From: a bacterium
GTDB taxonomy: Bacteria; Bacillota; Clostridia; Lachnospirales; Lachnospiraceae
Direction: 5' to 3'
NCBI GenBank assembly: GCA_023664305.1
Contig: JAMPFT010000004.1
Coordinates: 62,001-126,000 of the forward strand
DNA: 64,000 nucleotides
In this document: positions 1-6,801 of the stretch, piece by piece
Layout: every line of letters starts with the position of its first letter
How positions within the stretch are numbered: the stretch's first letter is position 1
Notes under the pieces: generated by a model
The model's input: the letters and a program-made list of their open reading frames with translations, nothing else
What the model was told of the DNA's origin: nothing
Databases searched by the model: none
Translations under genes and position numbers: made by a program

Positions 1-1
1 C

Positions 2-292
2 GGGATCGGAAATAATGTTACGGTAGTGTATGACAATATGGATTTCGGCGAGGAGGGCGCGGGAAGCGTTACGGTCTGCGGCAGCACGCCTCTTGACGTC
101 AACACGATTCACATCCACTTTACCGACGCGGCCGGAGAGACGGTGAACCGGATTCTGGAGTTTCCGGGCGGCAGTGCGGGCTGTGAGGCGCACTCGTTTC
201 CTCTAAAAAGGCTGAAGGGAAAAGGGCGGATCGAGCTGATCTTTCTGCCGGGCTCCGATTTTGATCTGGAATATCTGCAGTTTGAGCGGTAG
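2..292 (+). CDS. C-terminal fragment, carbohydrate-binding domain protein
   Basis: The open frame runs in from the left edge and ends at TAG 290-292, so only the last 96 residues are present. They read as a beta-sandwich (alternating strands, IHIHFTD, IELIFLPGSDFDLEYLQFER at the end) of the kind found as a C-terminal CBM6-like galactose-binding module in Lachnospiraceae beta-galactosidases and related glycosidases. The closing pattern of a large hydrophobic strand with an F-x-L-x-Y-x-Q-F sequence is typical of such modules. No catalytic residues are visible, so the enzyme family cannot be named. It lies directly upstream of a family A palindromic repeat. Confidence 0.5.
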   Translation, partial: GIGNNVTVVYDNMDFGEEGAGSVTVCGSTPLDVNTIHIHFTDAAGETVNRILEFPGGSAGCEAHSFPLKRLKGKGRIELIFLPGSDFDLEYLQFER

Positions 293-308
293 GGACGGCG
301 GCAGACGC

Positions 309-410
309 GGGTTCCTCTGCGGACCGTAAAGGCACATCGGTGCCGAGCGGGGGTCTTTCGAGTTTAGCGCCCGCTATGTTCCGACCCGAGTACAAACGTG
401 TCCGCAACCC
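309..410. repeat. Family A palindromic repeat, copy 1 (inverted, degraded)
   Basis: This is the reverse complement of the element seen at 49276-49505 and 61341-61573. The left arm CGGGTTCCTCTGCGGAC (about 309-324) faces a right arm GTCCGCAACCCG (about 399-410) that has lost about five bases of the arm. The body between them carries the conserved blocks GGCACATCGGTGCCGAGC and CCGACCCGAGT. Only one unit is present here. It fills most of the 293-468 gap, in which no gene is evident. Confidence 0.8.
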
Positions 411-720
411 GTGCCTGCCCGGCACATTACATTCGTCTTGTGACCGATAACGTGGAATCATCCCGGAATTGCGGGAGAATTATTTGCATACGCTTTTGAT
501 TTATGCTATGATAGGCCTTAGCGGCGGATGCCTGTCCGCCGCGGGGCTTTCATTCTATTGTTGCATAGCCAAAGTCGTTTTATCGATCGTTGAACTGCGT
601 TTTGACGCTTTTTACAGAAACAGATGGCGGACAGTACTTTTGCAGACTGCTGATGCCGGGGCGGCATGGCGGAGATGTGCAGATCAGGTCCGCAGGCATC
701 GGAAAGGCATGGTAATCGAT

Positions 721-1686
721 ATGCTTCATTTTTTTACATCGGAGGCCCGGGGGTCGCTTTTGGCGCTGGCCGGGATTTTGTCTGCCTTTGCGGCCACCGT
801 GTATGCCACTCATAAGCTGCAGGGATATCTGCCAAGAGACGCAGGCAGAGAGTTTGCCCATGACGGCAAGCTGTCCGCCGGGAAGCCGAGAGGCGCGGGG
901 ATCATTTTTGTACTGTGCTTTACGGCGGCGGCGCTTTTGTTCGCGCCTTTGGACGCGGAGATGATCATTTACCTGATTCTTCTTGTGATCTGTATGATGA
1001 CCGGTTTTCTGGACGACGCGTCAAAAATGCCCTGGGGAGAATACAAGAAGGGATTTCTGGATCTGTGCGTGGCTGCGCTGGTTGCCATGACTTTTTTAAA
1101 ATACAATTCCCGGACGGTGGAGCTTGCGCTGTTTCATATACAGATTGCGATTCCGACGGCGCTCTTTGCCGTTCTTACGGTGATTCTGGTGTGGACCTCC
1201 GTGAACGTGACGAATTGCTCCGACGGTGTGGACGGGCTGTCAGGCACGCTTGCGCTCGTCTCCCTGATGACGGTCTACGCGGTAAACCGGGTGCTGGGCA
1301 GGGGCGAGGATTTCTCCTTCCTGATTTTGCTGTTCTCGGCCTGTATTCTGGGGTATCTGTGGTATAACGCAACGCCCAGCAGGCTGATGATGGGGGACGC
1401 GGGATCCCGTGCCATGGGACTGTTTATCAGTATCGCTATCTTAAAGACAGGTTCTCCGTTCCTGTACATTCCCGTGGCGCTGGTCATGATTCTGGACGGC
1501 GGCCTGGGGCTTGTGAAGGTGGCGCTGCTGCGGTTTTTGAAGATACGGATTTTAAAGAAGGTAAGAACGCCCCTTCATGACCATGTGCGCAAGGAGTGGG
1601 GCTGGTCCAATACCCAGACCGTATTCCGGTTTGCGATCATCCAGATCATTCTGGCGGCGGCTGTGATATATGGGATCCAATGGTAG
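721..1686 (+). CDS. MraY/WecA-family phospho-sugar transferase, MraY-like paralog
   Basis: Integral membrane enzyme of the polyprenyl-phosphate N-acetylhexosamine-1-phosphate transferase family, which loads a sugar phosphate onto a lipid carrier in wall or glycan synthesis. About ten hydrophobic segments are visible. Family landmarks: KPRGAGIIF near the N terminus (compare the GTPTMGG region of MraY), the DD pair in GFLDDASK, NVTNCSDGVDGLSG, MGDAGSRAMG, and TPLHDHVRKEWGWS. In MraY the last motif is normally TPLHHH, so the middle His is Asp here. There are no mur genes around it, which suggests a paralog rather than the housekeeping MraY. The frame is open back to 469, but homology begins about here. 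ATG 721 follows GGAAAGG at 701-707 with a long spacing, and ATG 709 is an alternative start. Confidence 0.7.
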   Translation: MLHFFTSEARGSLLALAGILSAFAATVYATHKLQGYLPRDAGREFAHDGKLSAGKPRGAGIIFVLCFTAAALLFAPLDAEMIIYLILLVICMMTGFLDDASKMPWGEYKKGFLDLCVAALVAMTFLKYNSRTVELALFHIQIAIPTALFAVLTVILVWTSVNVTNCSDGVDGLSGTLALVSLMTVYAVNRVLGRGEDFSFLILLFSACILGYLWYNATPSRLMMGDAGSRAMGLFISIAILKTGSPFLYIPVALVMILDGGLGLVKVALLRFLKIRILKKVRTPLHDHVRKEWGWSNTQTVFRFAIIQIILAAAVIYGIQW

Positions 1687-1866
1687 GAAGAGAGCGTGCG
1701 GCCGGGTAGTATTACCGGAAAAAGAGGGAACACGAAACGAAAACAAGGGAAACAGTATGCGAACAGGCAGTACGGCCCGGAACGGCGACAGACCGAATCA
1801 GTGTAAAAAATTACGAAAATTTCTGCGGGCAGATCCCGCGGACGAGGGAAAGGCGTGTGAAGCAGG

Positions 1867-2370
1867 ATGTATGACGAATTGACGGCCGGAGATATCAAAA
1901 AAATGGAGGAGGAGATCGAGTACCGGAAGCTGGTGGTGCGGCCCAAGGCACTGGAGGACGTAAAGGAGGCCAGAGCTCACGGCGACCTCAGCGAAAATTT
2001 TGAGTATCATGCGGCAAAGAAGTATAAAAATCAAAACGAAAGCAGGATCCGATATCTGGAGAGAATGATCAGGACGGCGAAGGTGATTTCGGAGGATTCC
2101 GCCGAGGACGAGGCAGGGATCAACAACACGGTGACGGTGGAATTTGCGGACGACGGCTCTGTGGAGACTTACAGGATCGTCACCACGGTGCGGGGTAATT
2201 CGCTGGAAAATCTGATCAGCAACGAGAGCCCTCTCGGGAAGGCCCTTCTCGGAAAAAAAGAAGGGGATACCGCCCATGTACAGGTCAACGACACGGTGGG
2301 GTATGATGTAAAAATACTTAAGATCGAGAAAACCGCAGATGAAGAAAACGATAAAATAAGGAGCTTTTAG
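1867..2370 (+). CDS. greA: Transcription elongation factor GreA-like
   Basis: A 167-residue Gre factor, close to the usual 158-164. These proteins insert a coiled coil into the RNA polymerase secondary channel to stimulate cleavage of backtracked RNA. The N-terminal coiled coil carries the tip motif ARAHGDLSENFEYHAAKK, with the acidic residues D40 and E43 where GreA has its catalytic pair. The C-terminal FKBP-like half has the GreA pattern SPLGKALLGKKEGDTAHV. The start is fixed by an in-frame TGA at 1858-1860. The gene is tightly coupled to the next one, whose ATG follows this stop codon directly. The 1687-1866 gap contains only a doubtful 41-codon frame from 1757 and no clear promoter. It may be one of several Gre paralogs, since the genomic context is not the usual one. 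Confidence 0.85.
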   Translation: MYDELTAGDIKKMEEEIEYRKLVVRPKALEDVKEARAHGDLSENFEYHAAKKYKNQNESRIRYLERMIRTAKVISEDSAEDEAGINNTVTVEFADDGSVETYRIVTTVRGNSLENLISNESPLGKALLGKKEGDTAHVQVNDTVGYDVKILKIEKTADEENDKIRSF

Positions 2371-3870
2371 ATGAAAAAATATCTTCTTTTTGACCTGGAC
2401 GGAACATTGACAGACCCTAAGATCGGCATCTGTACCTGTGTGCAGTATGCGCTTGCGTCCTTTGGAATCGAGGAGCCGGATCTCGATAAGCTAAAACCCT
2501 TTATCGGGCCGCCCTTGAAGGAAAGCTTTATGAACTTTTACGGTATGAGCGGGGAGCAGGCGGACAGGGCGATAGAGAAGTACAGAGAGCGCTTCAGCGA
2601 TACGGGAATTTTTGAGAACAGACTTTATGACGGAATCCCGCAGCTGCTGCAGGCCTTAAATTCCAAAGGGATGTTCCTGGCGGTGGCGTCCAGCAAGCCT
2701 ACCGTCTTTGTGGAACGGATTTTGGAGCACTTTCAGATCCGAAAGTATTTTAAGGTTGTGGTGGGGAGCGAGATGGACGGCGCCAGAAGCCACAAGGACG
2801 AGGTCGTGGAGGAGGCGCTGCGGCAGCTCTTTGAGGACAAGCCTGTGGAGAAAAATAAGGTGTATATGATAGGCGACCGCCGGTATGATATCGAGGGAGC
2901 GAAGACCGCGGGAGTGGAAAGCGTCGGGGTGACTTACGGCTACGGAGATATGGAGGAGCTGCGGGAAGCGAAGGCGGATTATATCGTCCGCTCCGTGGAA
3001 GAACTGAAAAGATTTCTGCTGAGAGGAACGGAGGACGTTCCAAAAGGAATGAATTTTCAGAAGATATGGGAATTTGCCTATCCATTTTTCATGTTTCTTT
3101 TGATCAGAAGCATCGCGGTCTATCTGCTGAGGATGCTGTACGATGTGTTGGGCGGAAACATACTGGGGATGCCTGTTTATGTATACGATCAGGAAGGGCA
3201 GCCGACAGGTTATACGGGAAATGCGGTAGCAATCATGCAGCTTGTTGGGTTTGGAGCCGCCGCGGCGTATATCCTGAGATCGGCGAAACGCCGGATTGCA
3301 AAGGCGGCGGAGGACACGAAGCTTCTGCACATAAAAAAAGAGCCGGTGAAAAACTACGCGCTCATGGCGGGGGCGGGCCTCTGCGCCATGTTCGGGCTGA
3401 ATATGCTGCTGGATCTGTCGGGCATTACGGATATTTCAGAGTCTTATCAGGCGGTTGCGGATTCCCTGTATGCGCCGAATATTCTGCTGGGATTGATCGT
3501 GTATGTGATAGCGGCGCCGATTGCGGAGGAGCTTTTGTTCCGCGGGATCCTTTATAATTGCATGAAAAATATATTTAAGCCTGTGGGAGCAATGGCGGTT
3601 GCGGCTGTCTTTTTCGGGGTGTATCACGGCAATACCGTGCAGGGAATTTACGGCTTCTGCATGGCGTGCCTGATTATTTATGCCTATGAATATTTTGGCG
3701 ATTTCCGGGTGACGGTAGCGATGCATGCAATGATCAATCTGGCGGCATATCTGTTGGGGAACACATCCCTGGCGCTTTCCGGTTTTGTCTGTTGGCCGGT
3801 ATGTGTGATTTTCCTGGCGGCGGGAGCGGCCTGTCTGTTCCTTCTGTACAGGCAGAAAAAGGTGTTTTAG
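2371..3870 (+). CDS. HAD phosphatase - CPBP membrane protease fusion
   Basis: A two-domain protein of 499 residues. Residues 1-215 are a phosphoglycolate-phosphatase-like HAD hydrolase: nucleophile motif DLDGTLTD (D8, D10), SSKP motif II, and MIGDRRYDIEGAKTAG motif IV. Residues about 230-499 are a CPBP (Abi/CAAX-type) intramembrane protease with several membrane spans, the EE-x3-R motif (E386, E387, R391 in IAEELLFRG), a conserved His in FFGVYHGN and a final H-x3-N in AMHAMINLA. All catalytic residues of both domains are present. The start ATG abuts the greA stop and has AGGAGC upstream, so the two genes are translationally coupled. HAD and CPBP domains are normally separate proteins. The function of the fusion is unknown; a soluble phosphatase tethered to the membrane is one reading. 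Confidence 0.8.
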   Translation: MKKYLLFDLDGTLTDPKIGICTCVQYALASFGIEEPDLDKLKPFIGPPLKESFMNFYGMSGEQADRAIEKYRERFSDTGIFENRLYDGIPQLLQALNSKGMFLAVASSKPTVFVERILEHFQIRKYFKVVVGSEMDGARSHKDEVVEEALRQLFEDKPVEKNKVYMIGDRRYDIEGAKTAGVESVGVTYGYGDMEELREAKADYIVRSVEELKRFLLRGTEDVPKGMNFQKIWEFAYPFFMFLLIRSIAVYLLRMLYDVLGGNILGMPVYVYDQEGQPTGYTGNAVAIMQLVGFGAAAAYILRSAKRRIAKAAEDTKLLHIKKEPVKNYALMAGAGLCAMFGLNMLLDLSGITDISESYQAVADSLYAPNILLGLIVYVIAAPIAEELLFRGILYNCMKNIFKPVGAMAVAAVFFGVYHGNTVQGIYGFCMACLIIYAYEYFGDFRVTVAMHAMINLAAYLLGNTSLALSGFVCWPVCVIFLAAGAACLFLLYRQKKVF

Positions 3871-3911
3871 GGGGATGCTGTATACGGCGGTAGGAAAGAA
3901 AACGGACGATT

Positions 3912-4979
3912 TTATCTGTCGGAATCCCTTGGCGTCAGGTAGCTTACAAAATCACACTCCTGCATCCAGGAAAGCATTTCGTCTAAAACCTGTTCGTAAT
4001 TTTCCACCGTCAACCGACAGGTTCCGTCTGCAAAGCAGCGGGTCATATAATCATTCATCTCATAGGCATAATGCGTGTAATCGCTGTACTGATCCAGATC
4101 GGTAATAAAGTCATACAGATTCTGGAAATAGTAGACAGACACATTGGGGTAAGAAAACAGCATTTCCATAATTCGTTTTTCACCGGCTATTTCCGCATTC
4201 AGGCTTCCTTCCGCAGAGCGGGTATACCAGTACAGTACGCTGTACGGCGGGAAAAAAACCGTAAACCGGGTCTCCGGCATGGATTCGATATAGGGGATAA
4301 TATAAGCGTTCATGCTTTCTTCAATATTGCTGATATAGGTGTCCTCCGGCAGGGGCGTCTGAAACCGCTCGGGGCCCGAATAGGCGGCGAGAACCCTTTG
4401 TCTTCCGGTGGGAATATCCTTCCATGTGGAATAGATCTCATTGATAGGGGTACTGCCCTGCTCTGTAAAAAAGCCTTTGAGGATATAAGTCAGAAGGACG
4501 TCTTTATTGAACAGATAGGCGGCGTCGTTCCAGGGAGAGTCATCGTACAGATATTCCGGTATTCCATAAGCCACAATACCCGGCGCGGCCTTATAAGTAG
4601 AAATATCAATGCCCAGAAAGACCTCTTTTACCTGATTATGGCTGTTCTGAACCACAGTCATGATATTGTGGATATCTTTTGGATATGCGCCGTTATAGGA
4701 AAGCTTAAGGGTGTTGAGTCCCATGATTTCCCGGAAAAGATCGGTGTCAAAATTAACCGTCATGGAAGAACCCAGAATGACGCTGTCGTAATCAAAATTT
4801 TTTGCCAGACCCGGATTCTGACTCAGCTGATTGTCTATGGTATAGCTGATTCCGTCCAGGGGCTTGTGATACTGAAAGAACGGATCCACCAGAACCACCA
4901 GGGCAGCGCAGCCCAGAAGAGTTGCGGCTGACAGAGCCAAAAAGAGGGCAATCTGTTTTTTGTAATTTATCTTTTGCAT
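3912..4979 (-). CDS. SGNH-like membrane-anchored partner of MBOAT acyltransferase
   Basis: A 355-residue protein with one N-terminal membrane anchor (residues about 9-32) and an extracytoplasmic SGNH-hydrolase-like domain. Visible motifs are DSVILGSSMTVNFD (nucleophile-type Ser) and, near the C terminus, DQYSDYTHYAYEMND with a D-x-x-H pair as in the last SGNH block. It resembles the DltD/AlgX-AlgJ type partners that work with MBOAT proteins to O-acylate cell-surface polymers. It follows the MBOAT gene with a 17-bp gap and is surely co-transcribed. ATG 4979 is preferred over ATG 4985 because AGAGAGGT sits at normal spacing only from the former. The polymer acylated cannot be told from sequence. 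Confidence 0.65.
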   Translation of the reverse strand: MQKINYKKQIALFLALSAATLLGCAALVVLVDPFFQYHKPLDGISYTIDNQLSQNPGLAKNFDYDSVILGSSMTVNFDTDLFREIMGLNTLKLSYNGAYPKDIHNIMTVVQNSHNQVKEVFLGIDISTYKAAPGIVAYGIPEYLYDDSPWNDAAYLFNKDVLLTYILKGFFTEQGSTPINEIYSTWKDIPTGRQRVLAAYSGPERFQTPLPEDTYISNIEESMNAYIIPYIESMPETRFTVFFPPYSVLYWYTRSAEGSLNAEIAGEKRIMEMLFSYPNVSVYYFQNLYDFITDLDQYSDYTHYAYEMNDYMTRCFADGTCRLTVENYEQVLDEMLSWMQECDFVSYLTPRDSDR

Positions 4980-4996
4980 AAACATACCTCTCTGCT

Positions 4997-6493
4997 TTAA
5001 AAATTAAAGTAAAGGAATGTGCTGACTCCCGACAGGGATACGATACACCATACGGCCAGCACGGACAGACAGACTGTCTTCCAAACGGCGGGCTTGTGCT
5101 TTTCTTCGCTCTCATACAGATTCCGGCAGAAGAAAATCAGAATCATCGCCGCGATCGTAAAGGCGGCCAGGCCGAAACAGGAGGAAAAGGGCAGGGCATC
5201 CAGCCGCAAAAGCTTGAGGCAGTACAATAATTCCGGCGGCTGGAAAAAGAGCGCCAGCTCCAAATAAATTCCGGTTCCTCCCCCTGTGACAAGCTTTTTC
5301 AACATATAGACAGCCTGCGCCACCGTATCCGCCCTGAAAAAAGTCCAGGCGCAGCATACAAACAAAAAGGTGAGACATACGGAAAGAAACCTGTCGGGCA
5401 GGCTGCGCCTTGTCGCTTCCCGCTCTTTTCCTTTATCAGAAATTTTGTCGCGGCAAAAGCGCCAGACGCGTGTCAGCACTGACAGAACGCCGTGGAGAAG
5501 TCCCCATATGACGTAAGTCCAGCCGGCACCGTGCCAGATGCCGCTGATCAGAAAGACCAGCAGCACGTTGACACAGGCGCGGAGCAACCCTTTACGGCTG
5601 CCGCCCAGAGGAATGTAAATATAGCGGGTAAAAAATCTCGTCAGGGTAATATGCCACCTGTCCCAAAATTCCGAAATGTTTTTTGCTTTGTAGGGCGACA
5701 GGAAATTCACGGGAATACGGATATTGAACAGACAGCCGATTCCCCTTGCCATATCGCAGTAGCCGCTGAAGTCAAAGTAAATCTGGAACGTATAAAATAA
5801 TATGACAAGAAAGGTGTTCAGCCCGTCCAACACCGTATAATATCGGAAGCCCCAGTTTACCGCCTGCCCGAAGGTGTCCGCCAACAATACCTTTTTACCC
5901 AGACCCAACACAAAAAGGCGCAGCCCTCGATATACGTTTTCCGCCTGGATGCGCTTCTTTGACATATCGTTGAACTGGGGCAGCATCTCGTCGTGGCTTA
6001 CGATGGGTCCGGCAATCAGCTGCGGGAAAAAGGTTACGAAGAGCGCATAATCCAAAAGCTTCTGACGGGAAATCTTTCCTCCGGCACTGTCTGCCAGGAA
6101 AGCAATCTGCTGAAAGGTAAAAAAGCTGATGCCCAGAGGCAGAAGTATTTCCGGCAGGGAGAAGTCTGCATGAAACAAAGCGTTGATATTTTCCATCAGA
6201 AAATGAAAATATTTAAAATAAAAAAGCAAGCCCACGTTAGCAAAAACGCCGCAGACTAATATAGCCCTGGAATGGCGGCCGCGTAGAATCAGGCGGTGGC
6301 AAAGGTAATTTATGCCAATACTGAAAAGGATAATCCACAGATAGTTGATATGAAAGTAGGCATAAAACCACAGGGACATACTCACCAGAAAAAATTTAGC
6401 GGCGGGATACCGCTTTATGTGATTGAGTAAAAAATATCCTGAAAATGCAAGGGGGAGAAATATAAAAATAAAAATATAGGAATTAAACAGCAT
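4997..6493 (-). CDS. MBOAT family O-acyltransferase (AlgI/DltB-like)
   Basis: A 498-residue multi-spanning membrane acyltransferase of the size usual for AlgI/PatA. It carries the MBOAT signature: FPQLIAGPIVSHDEMLPQF, DFSGYCDMARGIGCLF, ISEFWDRWHITLTRFFTRY, IPLGGSRKG, and SGIWHGAGWTYVIWGLLHG with the invariant His. Such proteins move acyl groups (usually acetyl) across the membrane for transfer to polysaccharide or teichoic acid by an SGNH partner, which is encoded next. The -10/-35 promoter upstream on the same strand is strong. The operon appears to have only these two genes, so the acceptor glycan is made elsewhere. Confidence 0.88.
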   Translation of the reverse strand: MLFNSYIFIFIFLPLAFSGYFLLNHIKRYPAAKFFLVSMSLWFYAYFHINYLWIILFSIGINYLCHRLILRGRHSRAILVCGVFANVGLLFYFKYFHFLMENINALFHADFSLPEILLPLGISFFTFQQIAFLADSAGGKISRQKLLDYALFVTFFPQLIAGPIVSHDEMLPQFNDMSKKRIQAENVYRGLRLFVLGLGKKVLLADTFGQAVNWGFRYYTVLDGLNTFLVILFYTFQIYFDFSGYCDMARGIGCLFNIRIPVNFLSPYKAKNISEFWDRWHITLTRFFTRYIYIPLGGSRKGLLRACVNVLLVFLISGIWHGAGWTYVIWGLLHGVLSVLTRVWRFCRDKISDKGKEREATRRSLPDRFLSVCLTFLFVCCAWTFFRADTVAQAVYMLKKLVTGGGTGIYLELALFFQPPELLYCLKLLRLDALPFSSCFGLAAFTIAAMILIFFCRNLYESEEKHKPAVWKTVCLSVLAVWCIVSLSGVSTFLYFNF

Positions 6494-6526
6494 TTACATC
6501 ACGCTTCTTTATCTGGAGTTGGTTTT

Positions 6527-6555
6527 ATTATAGCATTGCCCCGGAGAATTGGCAA
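6527..6555 (-). promoter_or_regulatory. Promoter of the MBOAT operon
   Basis: On the minus strand, TTGCCA (6555-6550), a 17-bp spacer, and TATAAT (6532-6527) preceded by TGC, giving a consensus extended -10. It points to the MBOAT start at 6493. Confidence 0.75.
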
Positions 6556-6696
6556 GGATAATGGTGTGCCTCAGGCAGTGACGAGTGTGGTTTACCGGGG
6601 ATGCGGGGATACTCCTGATTTTCGAAATTGTAAAAAAATTACATGCCAAAAGGCAGAAATGTCAAATTATCTGACAATTTTGCAAAAAGTAGTTAT

Positions 6697-6724
6697 TTAC
6701 AAATGGCCGAATGTATTGTATAGT
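6697..6724 (+). promoter_or_regulatory. Likely gltB promoter
   Basis: TATAGT at 6719-6724 with a weak TTACAA 16 bp upstream at 6697-6702. Transcription would start near 6731, just before the terminator-like hairpin. The weak -35 suggests that an activator could be needed. Confidence 0.4.
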
Positions 6725-6734
6725 GTTTTAAACG

Positions 6735-6776
6735 AGAGCGCAATGGAGCGTAATATGGCTTCCTTGCGCTCTTTTT
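6735..6776 (+). terminator. Leader terminator/attenuator upstream of gltB
   Basis: AGAGCGCAA (6735-6743) pairs perfectly with TTGCGCTCT (6764-6772), and the stem runs into a T tract. This intrinsic terminator lies between the promoter and the gltB start. Its 5' arm can instead form a small hairpin, CGC-AATGGA-GCG (6739-6750), whose hexaloop has A at position 1 and G at position 4, as in RNA targets of ANTAR antiterminators. The two folds exclude each other. Only one such hexaloop is visible, whereas ANTAR targets normally have two. The rest of the 6494-6801 gap holds the two promoters noted separately. Confidence 0.6.
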
Positions 6777-6801
6777 GTCCTGACAAAAGGAGGAGAAAGG
6801 T

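Noticed and set aside
1757-1882. Short plus-strand frame (41 codons) before greA
   Set aside because: It has a fair ribosome site but overlaps the greA start in another frame and resembles nothing; too little support to call a gene.
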